In this document: positions 8,142 to 16,740 of the stretch, in pieces
Layout: every line of letters begins with the position of its first letter
Position numbering within the stretch: the first letter of the stretch is position 1
From: JAANXG01 sp963731035
GTDB lineage: Bacteria > Pseudomonadota > Gammaproteobacteria > Arenicellales > JAANXG01
Direction of reading: 5' to 3'
DNA: 64,000 nt
Assembly (NCBI GenBank): GCA_963731035.1
Contig: CAVSUY010000021.1
Span: 1-64,000 of the forward strand
Made by a program: the position numbers and the translations under genes
Notes under the pieces: generated by a model
The model's input: the letters and a program-made list of their open reading frames with translations, nothing else
What the model was told of the DNA's origin: nothing
Databases searched by the model: none

Positions 8142-9911
8142 TCAAACGGCGATGCGCTGCTCTTCCATCTGCTGTGTCTGGTAAAGGCGGGTGTACATCC
8201 CGCCGCGCTCGATGAGGTCGCGATGTCGGCCCTCCTCCACAACGCGCCCTTCGTTCATGACGAAAATGCGGTCGGCATGCTCCACGGTGAACAAACGGTG
8301 AGCGATCACGATGGAGGTCCTGTTCCGCGCCAGGTTCTCCGTGGCATCGCGCACCAGCCGCTCGGAAACCGAGTCCAGCGAGGACGTGGCTTCGTCGAGG
8401 ATGAGAACCGGCGCGTCTTTGTAGAGGGCGCGGGCGATGGCCACCCGCTGCCTCTGGCCGCCGGACAGGCGCCCGCCCCGCTCACCCACCGGCGTATCCA
8501 GGCCCTTGGGCAGGCGGCTCACGAACTCGGCAACGTGGGCCGCCTCGATCACTTCCTCCAGCCGCTTCTCCGACTGCGCCGGGGAGCCATAGAGGATGTT
8601 GGAGCGTATGGTCCCGTCGAACAGCATGGTTTCCTGGGTCACGATGGCGAACTGTCTGCGCAGGCTCGCCAGGGTGAGTTCCCGAATGTCCCGGCCGTCG
8701 AGCCGCACCACGCCCGACGACGGGCGGTAGAAACCGAGAAGCATGGAGATCAAAGTGGACTTGCCGCTGCCGGAGGGGCCCACCAGGGCAATTCTCTCGC
8801 CGGAGCGGATATGAATGTCAATGTCGCGCACCGCCGGCGACCGGCTGTCTTCGTAAACGAACGTTACATGCTCGAACGCCACTTCTCCGCCGGCGCGTTC
8901 CATATCCGCCTCGCCCGGATCGTGCTCCGGCTCCTGGTCCAGGACGCCGAAGGTGCTCTTGGCCGCGGCGATACCCATCTGGATCTTCTCGTTGATCTTG
9001 GCCAACCGTTTCAAGGGCGCCGTCAGCATCAACACGGCGGTCAGGTAGCTGACAAAGGTGCCGGCGCTGACCGCGTCCGCCCCGCTTCGGGTGACCGAGA
9101 TGGTGATGACGAGGGCCAGGGCGGCGCCCATTACGACCACCACCATCGGGACCATGGACGCCGCCACCCCGGCCTTGCGCATCGCCTGGTGCCGGTTGTA
9201 TTGGTTGGCATCTTCGAAGGATTCCTTTTCCTGCTGCTGGGCTCCGAAGGTCTTGACCAGTTGGTGGCCGTTCACGGTCTCTTTGACGACGCGGGCGATC
9301 CGCGTCATCGAGCTCTGGATCGACTCGCTGCTCTTGCGGAATCGACGCGCCGCGCTGGCTATGCCGAAAGCGATCACCGGCACGAAGGCCAGGAATACCA
9401 GGGTGAGCACCCAGTCCAGGTACAGCAGCCAGCAGATCAGGGCCACCGCCGTCAGCACATCCTTCACCGACAGAGTCAAGGCATCGGTCGTGGCAGTGGC
9501 AGACTGCTCGACGTCATAGATCAGCTTCGACACCAGGGCGGCCGATGAGTGGCGGTCGTAGAAGCTCGATGGCAGCTGCAGCATGCGATCAAACACCGCC
9601 TCGCGCAGGTCGAACACCACCCGCCGGCCCACCCAGGACATCGAGTAGTCCGCGATGAAGCCGAATACGGCTCGCAGCACCACCACCGCCATGATCAGCC
9701 ACGGGATCATGGCGATGAAACGCTGATCCGGGGTAACGAAACCGCTGTCCATGATGGGCTTGAACAACGCCGCGAAGGCCGTCTCGGAGATGGCCGTCAC
9801 GGCCATGGCCGCCACGGATATGGCAAAAACGCCCTTGTACGGGCCGATATAGCCCAGCAGGCGACGGTACAGAACCCCGCTGTCGGAATAGGCTTTGATT
9901 TTCCGGGTCAC
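8142..9911 (-). CDS. msbA: Lipid A export ATP-binding/permease protein MsbA
   Basis: Homodimeric ABC exporter that flips lipid A-core across the inner membrane. The 589-aa half-transporter has six transmembrane segments in residues 25-310, then an ATPase domain with Walker A GPSGSGKST (378-386), Q-loop QETMLFDG (426-433), signature LSGGQRQR (482-489) and Walker B VLILDEATSSLD (502-513). The start codon is GTG, overlapping the exbD stop by 4 bases (GTGA). It is in an operon with lpxK and kdsB, the classic msbA-lpxK pairing. Confidence 0.96.
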   Translation of the reverse strand: MTRKIKAYSDSGVLYRRLLGYIGPYKGVFAISVAAMAVTAISETAFAALFKPIMDSGFVTPDQRFIAMIPWLIMAVVVLRAVFGFIADYSMSWVGRRVVFDLREAVFDRMLQLPSSFYDRHSSAALVSKLIYDVEQSATATTDALTLSVKDVLTAVALICWLLYLDWVLTLVFLAFVPVIAFGIASAARRFRKSSESIQSSMTRIARVVKETVNGHQLVKTFGAQQQEKESFEDANQYNRHQAMRKAGVAASMVPMVVVVMGAALALVITISVTRSGADAVSAGTFVSYLTAVLMLTAPLKRLAKINEKIQMGIAAAKSTFGVLDQEPEHDPGEADMERAGGEVAFEHVTFVYEDSRSPAVRDIDIHIRSGERIALVGPSGSGKSTLISMLLGFYRPSSGVVRLDGRDIRELTLASLRRQFAIVTQETMLFDGTIRSNILYGSPAQSEKRLEEVIEAAHVAEFVSRLPKGLDTPVGERGGRLSGGQRQRVAIARALYKDAPVLILDEATSSLDSVSERLVRDATENLARNRTSIVIAHRLFTVEHADRIFVMNEGRVVEEGRHRDLIERGGMYTRLYQTQQMEEQRIAV

Positions 9912-10360
9912 TTGGCCGGTTCTTCGTCCAGCACCTTCTGCGTCGCGAAAGTGATATCCGTGTAGCCGAGGCGGCCGGCGATGTCCATGGCTCGTATCAC
10001 GGACTCGTGGGGGGTTTTGCGATCGGCACGGATCACCGTCACCAGATCCGTGCGGTTGCCGCCGGCCGATGCCAGCGCCTTGTACAGGGTCTTGCGATCG
10101 GTACCCAGGAGTTGCTTTGCAGTGGCTTCACCGGGCGCCTTGATCGCGTAGATTCCTTCGGCGCTGATGTCAATCTCGAGAGTCTTGTCTTGATTTCGCT
10201 GCACCGGCTGCTCGCTGGACTCGGGCAGCTGGATCCGCAGCTGCGATTCCTTGGAGAAGGTGGTGGAAACCATGAAGAAGATCAGCAGCAGAAACACCAC
10301 GTCGATCAGCGGCGCGAGATTGATCTCGACATCGTCGTTCTTGCGATCGGAAAATTTCAT
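9908..10360 (-). CDS. exbD: Biopolymer transport protein ExbD/TolR
   Basis: Partner of ExbB in a proton-motive-force-driven motor. The 150-aa protein has a short cytoplasmic N-terminus, a single transmembrane helix (NLAPLIDVVFLLLIFFMVST, about 14-33) with the proton-path aspartate at position 20, and a periplasmic domain. The ExbB/ExbD pair directly upstream of msbA is common in gammaproteobacteria; no tonB is present here, so its client is not known. It lies 40 bases after exbB and overlaps msbA by 4. Confidence 0.93.
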   Translation of the reverse strand: MKFSDRKNDDVEINLAPLIDVVFLLLIFFMVSTTFSKESQLRIQLPESSEQPVQRNQDKTLEIDISAEGIYAIKAPGEATAKQLLGTDRKTLYKALASAGGNRTDLVTVIRADRKTPHESVIRAMDIAGRLGYTDITFATQKVLDEEPAK

Positions 10361-10400
10361 ACGGCCCGGACCCTGGTTGATGCCTCGGTCGATACCTTGG

Positions 10401-11030
10401 TCAATTGTTGATGTTGAGGTTCGCGCTTCGATCGCCGTGAATGATCTCCACCAGCCGCAGTGCCTCCTGCTCCAGGCCGACGGTGAGCTCGTTCACCCTG
10501 CCCCGGAAATAGCGATAGAACATCAGACTGGGAATACCCACGGACAGGCCCGCGGCGGTGGTGATCAGCGCCTGGGAAATGCCGTCCGCCAGAACGGTGG
10601 GGTCGCCCACCCCATAGGTGGTGATGGCGGCGAAGACCTTGATCATGCCGATGACGGTGCCGAGCAGGCCCAGCAGCGGCGTAATGGCGGCAATGGTGCC
10701 GAGCGAATTGAGAAACCGCTCGAGCTCGTGGACCACGTGGCGGCCCGCCTCCTCAATGGCATCCTTCATCACGTAGCGGCCGCTGCCGATGTTCTCCAAG
10801 CCGGCGGCCAGAATCCGTCCGAGCGGCGAGTTATCGCGGATCATCTTGATACGGGCGGGGTTGAGGTCCCGGCGCTCGATCAGCTGCTGTACCTCCGCGG
10901 TCAGGTCCGTGGGCGTCACGGCACGGCGGCTCAAAGCCCACAACCTCTCACAGACTATGGCCACGGCGATGATGGAACAGGCCAGGATCGGCCACATTAG
11001 CAGGCCGCCGGATCGGAAAAGCTCAAGCAC
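10401..11030 (-). CDS. exbB: MotA/TolQ/ExbB proton channel family protein
   Basis: Membrane stator of 209 aa with three hydrophobic stretches (about 11-29, 110-130, 155-172) and the ExbB block GTIAAITPLLGLLGTVIGMI. With ExbD it would harvest the proton gradient to drive an outer-membrane or envelope process. Translation starts at GTG. The gene follows comEC by 55 bases on the same strand. It could be the TolQ-like paralogue, but the comEC-exbB-exbD-msbA order supports ExbB. Confidence 0.93.
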   Translation of the reverse strand: MLELFRSGGLLMWPILACSIIAVAIVCERLWALSRRAVTPTDLTAEVQQLIERRDLNPARIKMIRDNSPLGRILAAGLENIGSGRYVMKDAIEEAGRHVVHELERFLNSLGTIAAITPLLGLLGTVIGMIKVFAAITTYGVGDPTVLADGISQALITTAAGLSVGIPSLMFYRYFRGRVNELTVGLEQEALRLVEIIHGDRSANLNINN

Positions 11031-11085
11031 CTTGGATGTCTACCTGGATGTCGGAAATATCGGCGGCAAAGTGTATCAAATTGTG

Positions 11086-13443
11086 TCATGGGAGTGCGGC
11101 GGAGGACGGGGTCAGCCAGTATCGCGGTCTCGCCCGCCGCCATCCCTCCACCGTGACGCCGCTGCGCGAGAACCGGGCGATGACCGCCCCGACGGACGCA
11201 GTATCAAAGGTTGATATGCGCCGCTGTCGATAGCGGGCCATGATTTCCGGCCGCGGGTGACCGTAGCGATTCAGGTAACCCGCCGACACGATGGCCCAGC
11301 GCGGGTTCACCTGGTCGATGAAGGACGGCGTGGACGAGGTGGCACTGCCCTGGTGGGGCACCAGCAGGACGTCGCTGGCGAGCGACCTTCCCGAGCTGTG
11401 CTGAAGGGCAGACTCGGCTTGGGTCCCGATGTCCGCCGTCAACAAGGCCGAGCCGTAGCGCCCGGTGATCTTGAGCACGCAGGACGAGTTGTTGCCCGGC
11501 GGCGCATGCTCGATGACCGGGTGAAGCATCTCGAAGGAGACGCCGTCCCAGGACCAGTGCTGACCCCTGACACAGTATCCGGCGCCCGCCAGGTCCGCCG
11601 CAACGCTGCTCAGGACCCGGCCCACCGGGAATTCGGCCCGCAGCTCCTCGAGGCCGCCGCGGTGGTCGTTGTCACCGTGGGATACCACCAGGGAGTCGAT
11701 CCGCTCCACAGAGCGCCAGTGAAGATACGGTATCACCGCCGCCTTCGCCAGGCTGAAGCCACCCGGATAACGGGGTCCCGTGTCGTAGACCAGGACACGG
11801 TGACGGGTCTCCACCACCACGGACAGTCCCTCGCCCACATCCAGCACCGCCAGCCGAAACTCGCCCGGGCGCGGCTTCGCCGGGCCCGGCGCCAGCAGGA
11901 CAGCGACGCAGACCAGTCCCCACTTTCGTCTCCCGGGTTTCGCCACCACGGTCCACCCGGCCCCCACCAGAAGAACGATCGACTGCCAGAGCGCCAGGTG
12001 CAGCCCCACGCTGGCGTATCGCAGATGTCCCAGCCAGACCAGCACGGGCCACAACAGATCCAGCACGCGGTCCGCCGCGGCCAGGCACTCGAACGCCGGC
12101 GATTGCCAGCCCAGGGCCGCCAGTGCCGTGCCCAGCAGGCATGGCGGTACGACACCGAACATCACTATCGGCACCGCCACCATGTTGGCCGGCCCCGACA
12201 CGGTCGATATGGTCCCGAAAAACAGTGCCACCAGGGGCAGCAGCACCAGGCTGAGTATCCATTGCAGCTTGACCGTCTCCAGGAACTTGGCACGCCAGGT
12301 CCACCCTCCCTCACGATCCCGGCCCGCCCTGCCGAGCCAGCCGAGGATGAATGCCACGGCGCAGAACGACAGCCAGAACCCGGGCGCGTGGACCGCGACC
12401 GGGTCCATCACCAAAACGGCTATCAATGCCAGGCACAGTCCACGGATATTCCAGGCATGGCGGCGGCACAACACACCGAGAAGGAACACCGCCGCCATCA
12501 CGAAGGCCCGCTGGGCCGGCACGTCGAATCCGGACAAACCGGCATAGGAGGCGGCGAGGCACAAGGCCCCGGCCGCGGCAACCCGCGGGGCTGCCAAGCC
12601 GGTCCCCACCAGGGCCAGCATCCTGCCAGCCCACAGTCCCAGGAACGCGCCGATGCCGGCGACGAACCCGATATGCAGCCCGGATATCGCCATCAGATGG
12701 GTGGTGCCGGTGGCCCGCAGCGTATCCCATTCCCGGTTCGACACGCCCGACCGGTCGCCGATGGCCAGGGCGCGGAGCAATCCGCCGTGGCGAAGACGCT
12801 GCATCGATTCGTTCACCCGGTCGCGCAGGGCCTGCCGCAGCCGTTCCAGAGAGAAGCCCCGGGCCGGAGCGAGTCGCTGGTTGTCCGGGGACTCTCTGAC
12901 ATATCCGGTGGCCCGAATGTGCTTTCGAAACAGGTAGGCTTCGTAGTCGAAGCCGCCGGGGTTGTAGTAGCCGTGGGGCCGCTTCAGCCGGACGCTCAGG
13001 CGCCACTTCGATCCCGCTTTCAACTGGGCCCGCGCGAAGCGCGGTGCGCCGTACCAGCGGACACGAATCCGGGCATGAAAGTCCGCGGGTTGGCTCCCAG
13101 GGCGGTCGCGCCGGCGCAGCTCTTCGACCTCGAAGTCGAACCTGAGGCGGCGCTCGTCGCGCTGCGGCAGTCCGGACACCGTGCCGACGATTACGACGTC
13201 ACGGCTTTCCAGCGCGGTGGGCAGCCGAACTCCCAGGGCCAGATCTGCTCTAAGCAACGACCAGGCTGCACCGGCCAGGAACACCACGACGGGCCTCAGG
13301 GGCCGCACCGGGTAGCACAGAAGGAGGGCAAAGCCGGCGACTGCCAGCAACCGGATCGGAATCAGGAGGGGGGAAAGCTGAGCGCCAAGTATCCCAAGGG
13401 CGAACAGCACGGCGTAGATGTAAAATGTACGATTCCCTGTCAC
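11086..13443 (-). CDS. comEC: DNA internalization-related competence protein ComEC/Rec2
   Basis: Inner-membrane channel for DNA uptake in natural transformation. The 785-aa protein contains an N-terminal DUF4131 region, a central multi-pass Competence domain (from about residue 210, starting ALAIGDRSGV and TGTTHLMAISGLHIG), and a C-terminal metallo-beta-lactamase domain with VSHGDNDHRGG, the metal-binding motif of ComEC. Start is GTG; the divergent DUF2062 gene begins about 130 bases away. It heads the envelope operon in this window. Pilus and DprA genes are not in view, so competence is only suggested. Confidence 0.93.
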   Translation of the reverse strand: MTGNRTFYIYAVLFALGILGAQLSPLLIPIRLLAVAGFALLLCYPVRPLRPVVVFLAGAAWSLLRADLALGVRLPTALESRDVVIVGTVSGLPQRDERRLRFDFEVEELRRRDRPGSQPADFHARIRVRWYGAPRFARAQLKAGSKWRLSVRLKRPHGYYNPGGFDYEAYLFRKHIRATGYVRESPDNQRLAPARGFSLERLRQALRDRVNESMQRLRHGGLLRALAIGDRSGVSNREWDTLRATGTTHLMAISGLHIGFVAGIGAFLGLWAGRMLALVGTGLAAPRVAAAGALCLAASYAGLSGFDVPAQRAFVMAAVFLLGVLCRRHAWNIRGLCLALIAVLVMDPVAVHAPGFWLSFCAVAFILGWLGRAGRDREGGWTWRAKFLETVKLQWILSLVLLPLVALFFGTISTVSGPANMVAVPIVMFGVVPPCLLGTALAALGWQSPAFECLAAADRVLDLLWPVLVWLGHLRYASVGLHLALWQSIVLLVGAGWTVVAKPGRRKWGLVCVAVLLAPGPAKPRPGEFRLAVLDVGEGLSVVVETRHRVLVYDTGPRYPGGFSLAKAAVIPYLHWRSVERIDSLVVSHGDNDHRGGLEELRAEFPVGRVLSSVAADLAGAGYCVRGQHWSWDGVSFEMLHPVIEHAPPGNNSSCVLKITGRYGSALLTADIGTQAESALQHSSGRSLASDVLLVPHQGSATSSTPSFIDQVNPRWAIVSAGYLNRYGHPRPEIMARYRQRRISTFDTASVGAVIARFSRSGVTVEGWRRARPRYWLTPSSAALP

Positions 13444-13570
13444 AATTTCGATCCATCGAACGCGTTCCCTTGTGCGAGCGAGGCTCGCCGGGAAACATCC
13501 GTGTCTAAGGTCGGCGGCCTTAATCCCGATGAATAATCCGCCGATATCCCAAGTTTTAAAGTATCAATCT

Positions 13571-14077
13571 ATGCGCTGGAAGACAAGGCGGCCAAGCTGG
13601 CTGTTGACCAAGAAAGATGTCGTTGCCCACCGGTACCTGGGGGTATTCGGTGACGCGCTGCACAACCCCAACCTATGGCATTTCAACCGCCGGTCCGTCG
13701 CCAACGCGACCGCGGTGGGGCTGTTCTGCGCCTTCCTTCCCATGCCTTTCGAGATGGTGGTGGCGGCCCTCGGCGCAATCTGGTTCAGCGGCAACCTGCC
13801 GCTGGCGGTCGCCTGGGTCTGGGTATCCAACCCCCTCACCTGGCTCCCGCTCTACACACCCGCTTACCTGTTGGGCTCGTGGATACTGAACAAGCCGGCA
13901 GTGACGACCCACCACATGACCATGCACATTCTGCTCGAGTCGCTGGCGGCCTTGTGGGTGGGATGCCTGATCGTCGGTGTCGTGGCCGGCGCCTGCGGCT
14001 ATTTCGTCGTCAACGCCCTCTGGCGCCTCAACATCCGCGCCGAACGCGCCCGCCGCGTCAGCCTCAAAAAACAATAG
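13571..14077 (+). CDS. DUF2062 domain-containing membrane protein
   Basis: Membrane protein of about 168 aa with a conserved NLWHFNRRSVANATAVGLF block followed by hydrophobic segments (CAFLPMPFEMVVAALGAIWF; LTWLPLYTPAYLLGSWIL; ALWVGCLIVGVVAGACGYFV), characteristic of DUF2062. The family is often encoded next to comEC and its role is not established. The start at MRWKTRRPSW fits the family; earlier in-frame ATG (13529) and other codons exist, and no convincing Shine-Dalgarno sequence decides. It is transcribed divergently from comEC and is followed by a 700-base repeat region. Confidence 0.85.
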   Translation: MRWKTRRPSWLLTKKDVVAHRYLGVFGDALHNPNLWHFNRRSVANATAVGLFCAFLPMPFEMVVAALGAIWFSGNLPLAVAWVWVSNPLTWLPLYTPAYLLGSWILNKPAVTTHHMTMHILLESLAALWVGCLIVGVVAGACGYFVVNALWRLNIRAERARRVSLKKQ

Positions 14078-14110
14078 CCGACGCCTCTACCACATCGACC
14101 GCGCGGGTAG

Positions 14111-14200
14111 ATCCCCTCTCCCGCTTGCGGGACGACACCAGGGACGGAGGAGGTAGGGCGAAACAATCCCCTCTCCCGCTTGCGGAAGAGGGTTAGGGTG
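14111..14200. repeat. Tandem REP-like palindromes
   Basis: Two copies of CCCCTCTCCCGCTTGCGG about 55 bases apart (about 14113 and 14168); the second continues as AAGAGGGTTAGGGTGAGGG and forms an 11-bp stem with one mismatch around a TT loop. They match, inverted, the repeat at 23368-23391 and form the outer edge of the composite element described next. Confidence 0.75.
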
Positions 14201-14266
14201 AGGGCAAGAAGCATGTAGAGTGGTGCTGTAGTGATGCCTGGTCGGTAGTTGATAGGACTACGGCCA

Positions 14267-14374
14267 GCATGGGTTGGGGGAGGCCTTCGCCGACACGCTG
14301 TAGATACATCCTTGTACGCTCGCCTCCGGCATCCATGCCTCCAGACGGTCGGCGAAACCCCCCCCAACCCATGC
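14267..14374 (-). repeat. Long palindromic element, copy 1
   Basis: Arms of about 28 bp (GCATGGGTTGGGGGAGG... and its near-complement ending CCAACCCATGC) enclose a 53-bp core at 14295-14347. The core, read on the minus strand, begins CGTCTGGAGGCATGGATGCC and is shared with four other copies in the window. The arms carry a few mismatches in the GGGGAGGCC part. Confidence 0.88.
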
Positions 14375-14453
14375 CCAGGCGGCGTCCCCTTCGAAAAGCA
14401 CCACGGATGTGTGAGGTATCCCCCGCCCCCCAAACGAAGGGACGGGCGCAAAG

Positions 14454-14562
14454 GCATGAACCGGGGAGGGGATTCAGCGGGCGTCTGGAGGCAAGGATGC
14501 CGGAGGCGAGCCTACAGGGACGTACTTGCGGCGTCCCGCTGAATCCCCTCCCCGGTTCATGC
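14454..14562 (+). repeat. Long palindromic element, copy 2 (perfect stem)
   Basis: Arms at 14454-14481 and 14535-14562 are perfectly complementary over 28 bp (outer end GCATGAACCGGGG), enclosing a 53-bp core at 14482-14534 that begins CGTCTGGAGGCAAGGATGCC. The arm sequence differs from copy 1 at most inner positions yet stays self-complementary. Copies 1 and 2 are divergent in core orientation and separated by about 80 bases that are also conserved at the second locus. Confidence 0.9.
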
Positions 14563-14782
14563 CCAGCACTGTACATGCATGGCACTCCCGCCAAGTCGTC
14601 CACCCGGATCCAATCCTTCGACGCGTTTCGTGAACGTGCAAATCGTGTTGTTGGCACCTTCGTTCAATGCCGCTGCGGAGTGTTTGACTTTGTGGGCGTT
14701 GGTCTGGGTTTATTTGCCCCTCGAGTCTGTCTCCAGGTTTCGCCCTGCCTCCTCCATCCCTGGATCGGCCCGGTTGGGGCGT
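14563..14782. other. Non-coding stretch before lolD
   Basis: About 220 bases between the palindromic element and the lolD stop codon. The first part shares CTTGGCGGGAGTGCC (minus strand, near 14595) with the second locus near 22979, marking the edge of the duplicated block. I see no gene, promoter or clear terminator in the rest. Confidence 0.6.
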
Positions 14783-15481
14783 TCACTCTATTTCCGGTTG
14801 CAGGGGACCCAGGAGGCCGTCCTTGAGCTCGAGGACGCGGTCCATGCGCGCGGCCAGCTCGCGGTCGTGGGTGACCACCACCAGGCTGGTGCCGAGGTCG
14901 CGGTTGAGACCGAGCATCAGGCCATAGACCTTTTCGGCGGTCTTTCTGTCCAGGTTGCCGGTGGGCTCATCGGCCAGGATGCAGGCGGGGCGGGTTACGA
15001 TGGCACGGGCCACGGCCGCGCGCTGCCGTTCACCGCCGGACAATTCTCCCGGCTTGTGATTCAGCCGTTGGCCCAATCCCACTTCCTCCAGGCAGGATGT
15101 GGCCCGTTCGGCGCACTCGCGGCGGTCGTCACCGCGCACCAACAGCGGCATCATCACATTCTCGAGCGCCGTGAACTCCGCCAGCAGGTGATGGAACTGG
15201 TACACGAAGCCCAGATACCGGTTGCGAACGTCTCCCCGCTCCGCGTCGCTGAGCTTGGACAAATCGTTGCCCTGAACCCGGACGGTTCCCGTGCTGGGCG
15301 TGTCCAGACCGCCCAGCAGGTGCAGCAAAGTACTCTTGCCGGAGCCGGACACGCCGACGATGGCGACCTGCTCCCCGGGCAGGACCTCCAGATCCAGGCC
15401 CAGCAAGACATCCACGTTCAACCCACCCTGGTGGAAACGCATGAACAGGCCCCGGCAGTCCAGTACGGCGTCGGTGCTCAT
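14783..15481 (-). CDS. lolD: Lipoprotein-releasing system ATP-binding protein LolD
   Basis: ATPase of the Lol complex that extracts outer-membrane lipoproteins from the inner membrane. The 232-aa protein has Walker A GVSGSGKST (43-51), signature LSGGERQR, Walker B ILADEPTGNLD and the H-loop VVTHD. The MacB/LolD-type GNLD block supports the subfamily. It overlaps the lolC stop by 4 bases (ATGA), so the two are coupled; the product would act with the permease below and with LolA (46.5 kb). Confidence 0.94.
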   Translation of the reverse strand: MSTDAVLDCRGLFMRFHQGGLNVDVLLGLDLEVLPGEQVAIVGVSGSGKSTLLHLLGGLDTPSTGTVRVQGNDLSKLSDAERGDVRNRYLGFVYQFHHLLAEFTALENVMMPLLVRGDDRRECAERATSCLEEVGLGQRLNHKPGELSGGERQRAAVARAIVTRPACILADEPTGNLDRKTAEKVYGLMLGLNRDLGTSLVVVTHDRELAARMDRVLELKDGLLGPLQPEIE

Positions 15482-16716
15482 TCGTATCGCAGGGCCTCCG
15501 CCGGCTGGGTTCTCGACGCCCGGGAAGCGGGATACAAAGTGGCGATCGCGCTCATCCCCAGGGAGGCAAGCGTCACGACGATGACGTCGTTCCAGTGCAT
15601 GTCGGCCGGAAAATCACTGATGACATAGACATCGGCCGGAAAGAACTGGACGCCGAGCAGGTGCTCCAGAAACGGCACGATCGTCTGAATATTCAAGGAG
15701 GTGATGACCCCGGTGAGCCCTCCCAGCAGCGTTCCGATGACACCGATCAACATGCCTTGAACGATGAAGATCCCCATCACACTCCGCGGCCGCATGCCCA
15801 GGGTGCGTAGAATGGCAATGTCCGCCTGCTTGTCGGTGACCACCATCACCAGGGTCGAGACGATATTGAAGGCCGCCACCGCCACGATCAGGAACAGAAT
15901 AATGAACATAACGCGCTTCTCGATCCCCAGGGCGCGGAAGAAATTCCGGTGGTCCAGCGTCCAGTCGCTGATATAGAAGCCGGGCCCCAGGGAATTGGCC
16001 AGACCGATGCGGACCTGCGGCGCCTTGAATATGTCGTGCAGCTTGAGCCGCAGACCGGTGACGTTCTTGCCCGACTCGTAGAGCTTCCTCGCGTCGTCCA
16101 GATGAATCAGTACCAGTCCGCTGTCGTAGTCGTACATCCCTATCTTGAAGATACCGCTGACCGTGAATCTGCGCAGCCGTGGCAGCATGCCCGCAGGCGT
16201 GATCTGGCCCTTCGGCACCACCATGGTGACCTTGGATCCGAGGTCCAGCCCCAGGGACCGTGCCAACTCGTAGCCCACGACGATGCGATACTTACCCGCC
16301 TGCAGGGAATCGAGACTGCCCTCCAGCATGTGCTTGCCAATGTCCGAGACCGTCGATTCCTCGCTGGGCAGCACGCCCCGAACGATGGCACCCGTCGCAT
16401 TCCTCCCCTCGCTGAGCATTCCCTGTCCAAGCACGTAAGGCGCCACACCCTCCACCTCCGGGATTCTCGACACACTCTGGTCCAGATGCTTCCATCCTTC
16501 CAGCCCTCCGTTCTCGGCGCCTATGGTGACGTGCGACGCGACCCCCAGGATACGGTCCCGAAGCTCACCCTCGAAACCGTTCATGATGGACAGGACGGTG
16601 ATCAACGCCCATACGCCCAGGGTGATGCCTGCCATCGCGATCAGCGTAATAAAGGAAATGAAGTGATTGCGCCGCTTGGCACGGGTGTAGCGCAAACCGA
16701 TGAATACGGGAAGCAC
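15478..16716 (-). CDS. lolC: Lipoprotein-releasing system permease (LolC/LolE/LolF family)
   Basis: Inner-membrane subunit of 412 aa with the MacB-like layout: one N-terminal helix (about 18-42), a large periplasmic domain, then three helices (about 270-300, 318-345, 375-400). The N-terminus FIGLRYTRAKRRNHFISFI is typical of LolC/LolE. Start is GTG. Only one permease gene accompanies lolD, while enterobacteria have lolC and lolE; this fits either a second copy elsewhere or a LolF-type homodimer. Confidence 0.92.
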   Translation of the reverse strand: MLPVFIGLRYTRAKRRNHFISFITLIAMAGITLGVWALITVLSIMNGFEGELRDRILGVASHVTIGAENGGLEGWKHLDQSVSRIPEVEGVAPYVLGQGMLSEGRNATGAIVRGVLPSEESTVSDIGKHMLEGSLDSLQAGKYRIVVGYELARSLGLDLGSKVTMVVPKGQITPAGMLPRLRRFTVSGIFKIGMYDYDSGLVLIHLDDARKLYESGKNVTGLRLKLHDIFKAPQVRIGLANSLGPGFYISDWTLDHRNFFRALGIEKRVMFIILFLIVAVAAFNIVSTLVMVVTDKQADIAILRTLGMRPRSVMGIFIVQGMLIGVIGTLLGGLTGVITSLNIQTIVPFLEHLLGVQFFPADVYVISDFPADMHWNDVIVVTLASLGMSAIATLYPASRASRTQPAEALRYE

Positions 16717-16740
16717 GATGGAATCGACTCGACGGGCCGC

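Noticed and set aside
11257..13536. Very long plus-strand open frame opposite comEC (also similar ones opposite pntA, ftsK, mfd and malic enzyme/sucC)
   Set aside because: High GC gives long antisense frames; composition is rich in Gln, His, Arg and Gly without domains, while the opposite strand carries complete known proteins.
14249..14826. Short open frames over the palindromic elements (for example Arg/Pro-rich products at 14249-14826, 22827-23419 and 54986-55711)
   Set aside because: They are translations of the repeat core and arms; the same peptide fragments reappear at every copy in different frames, with no ribosome site or domain.
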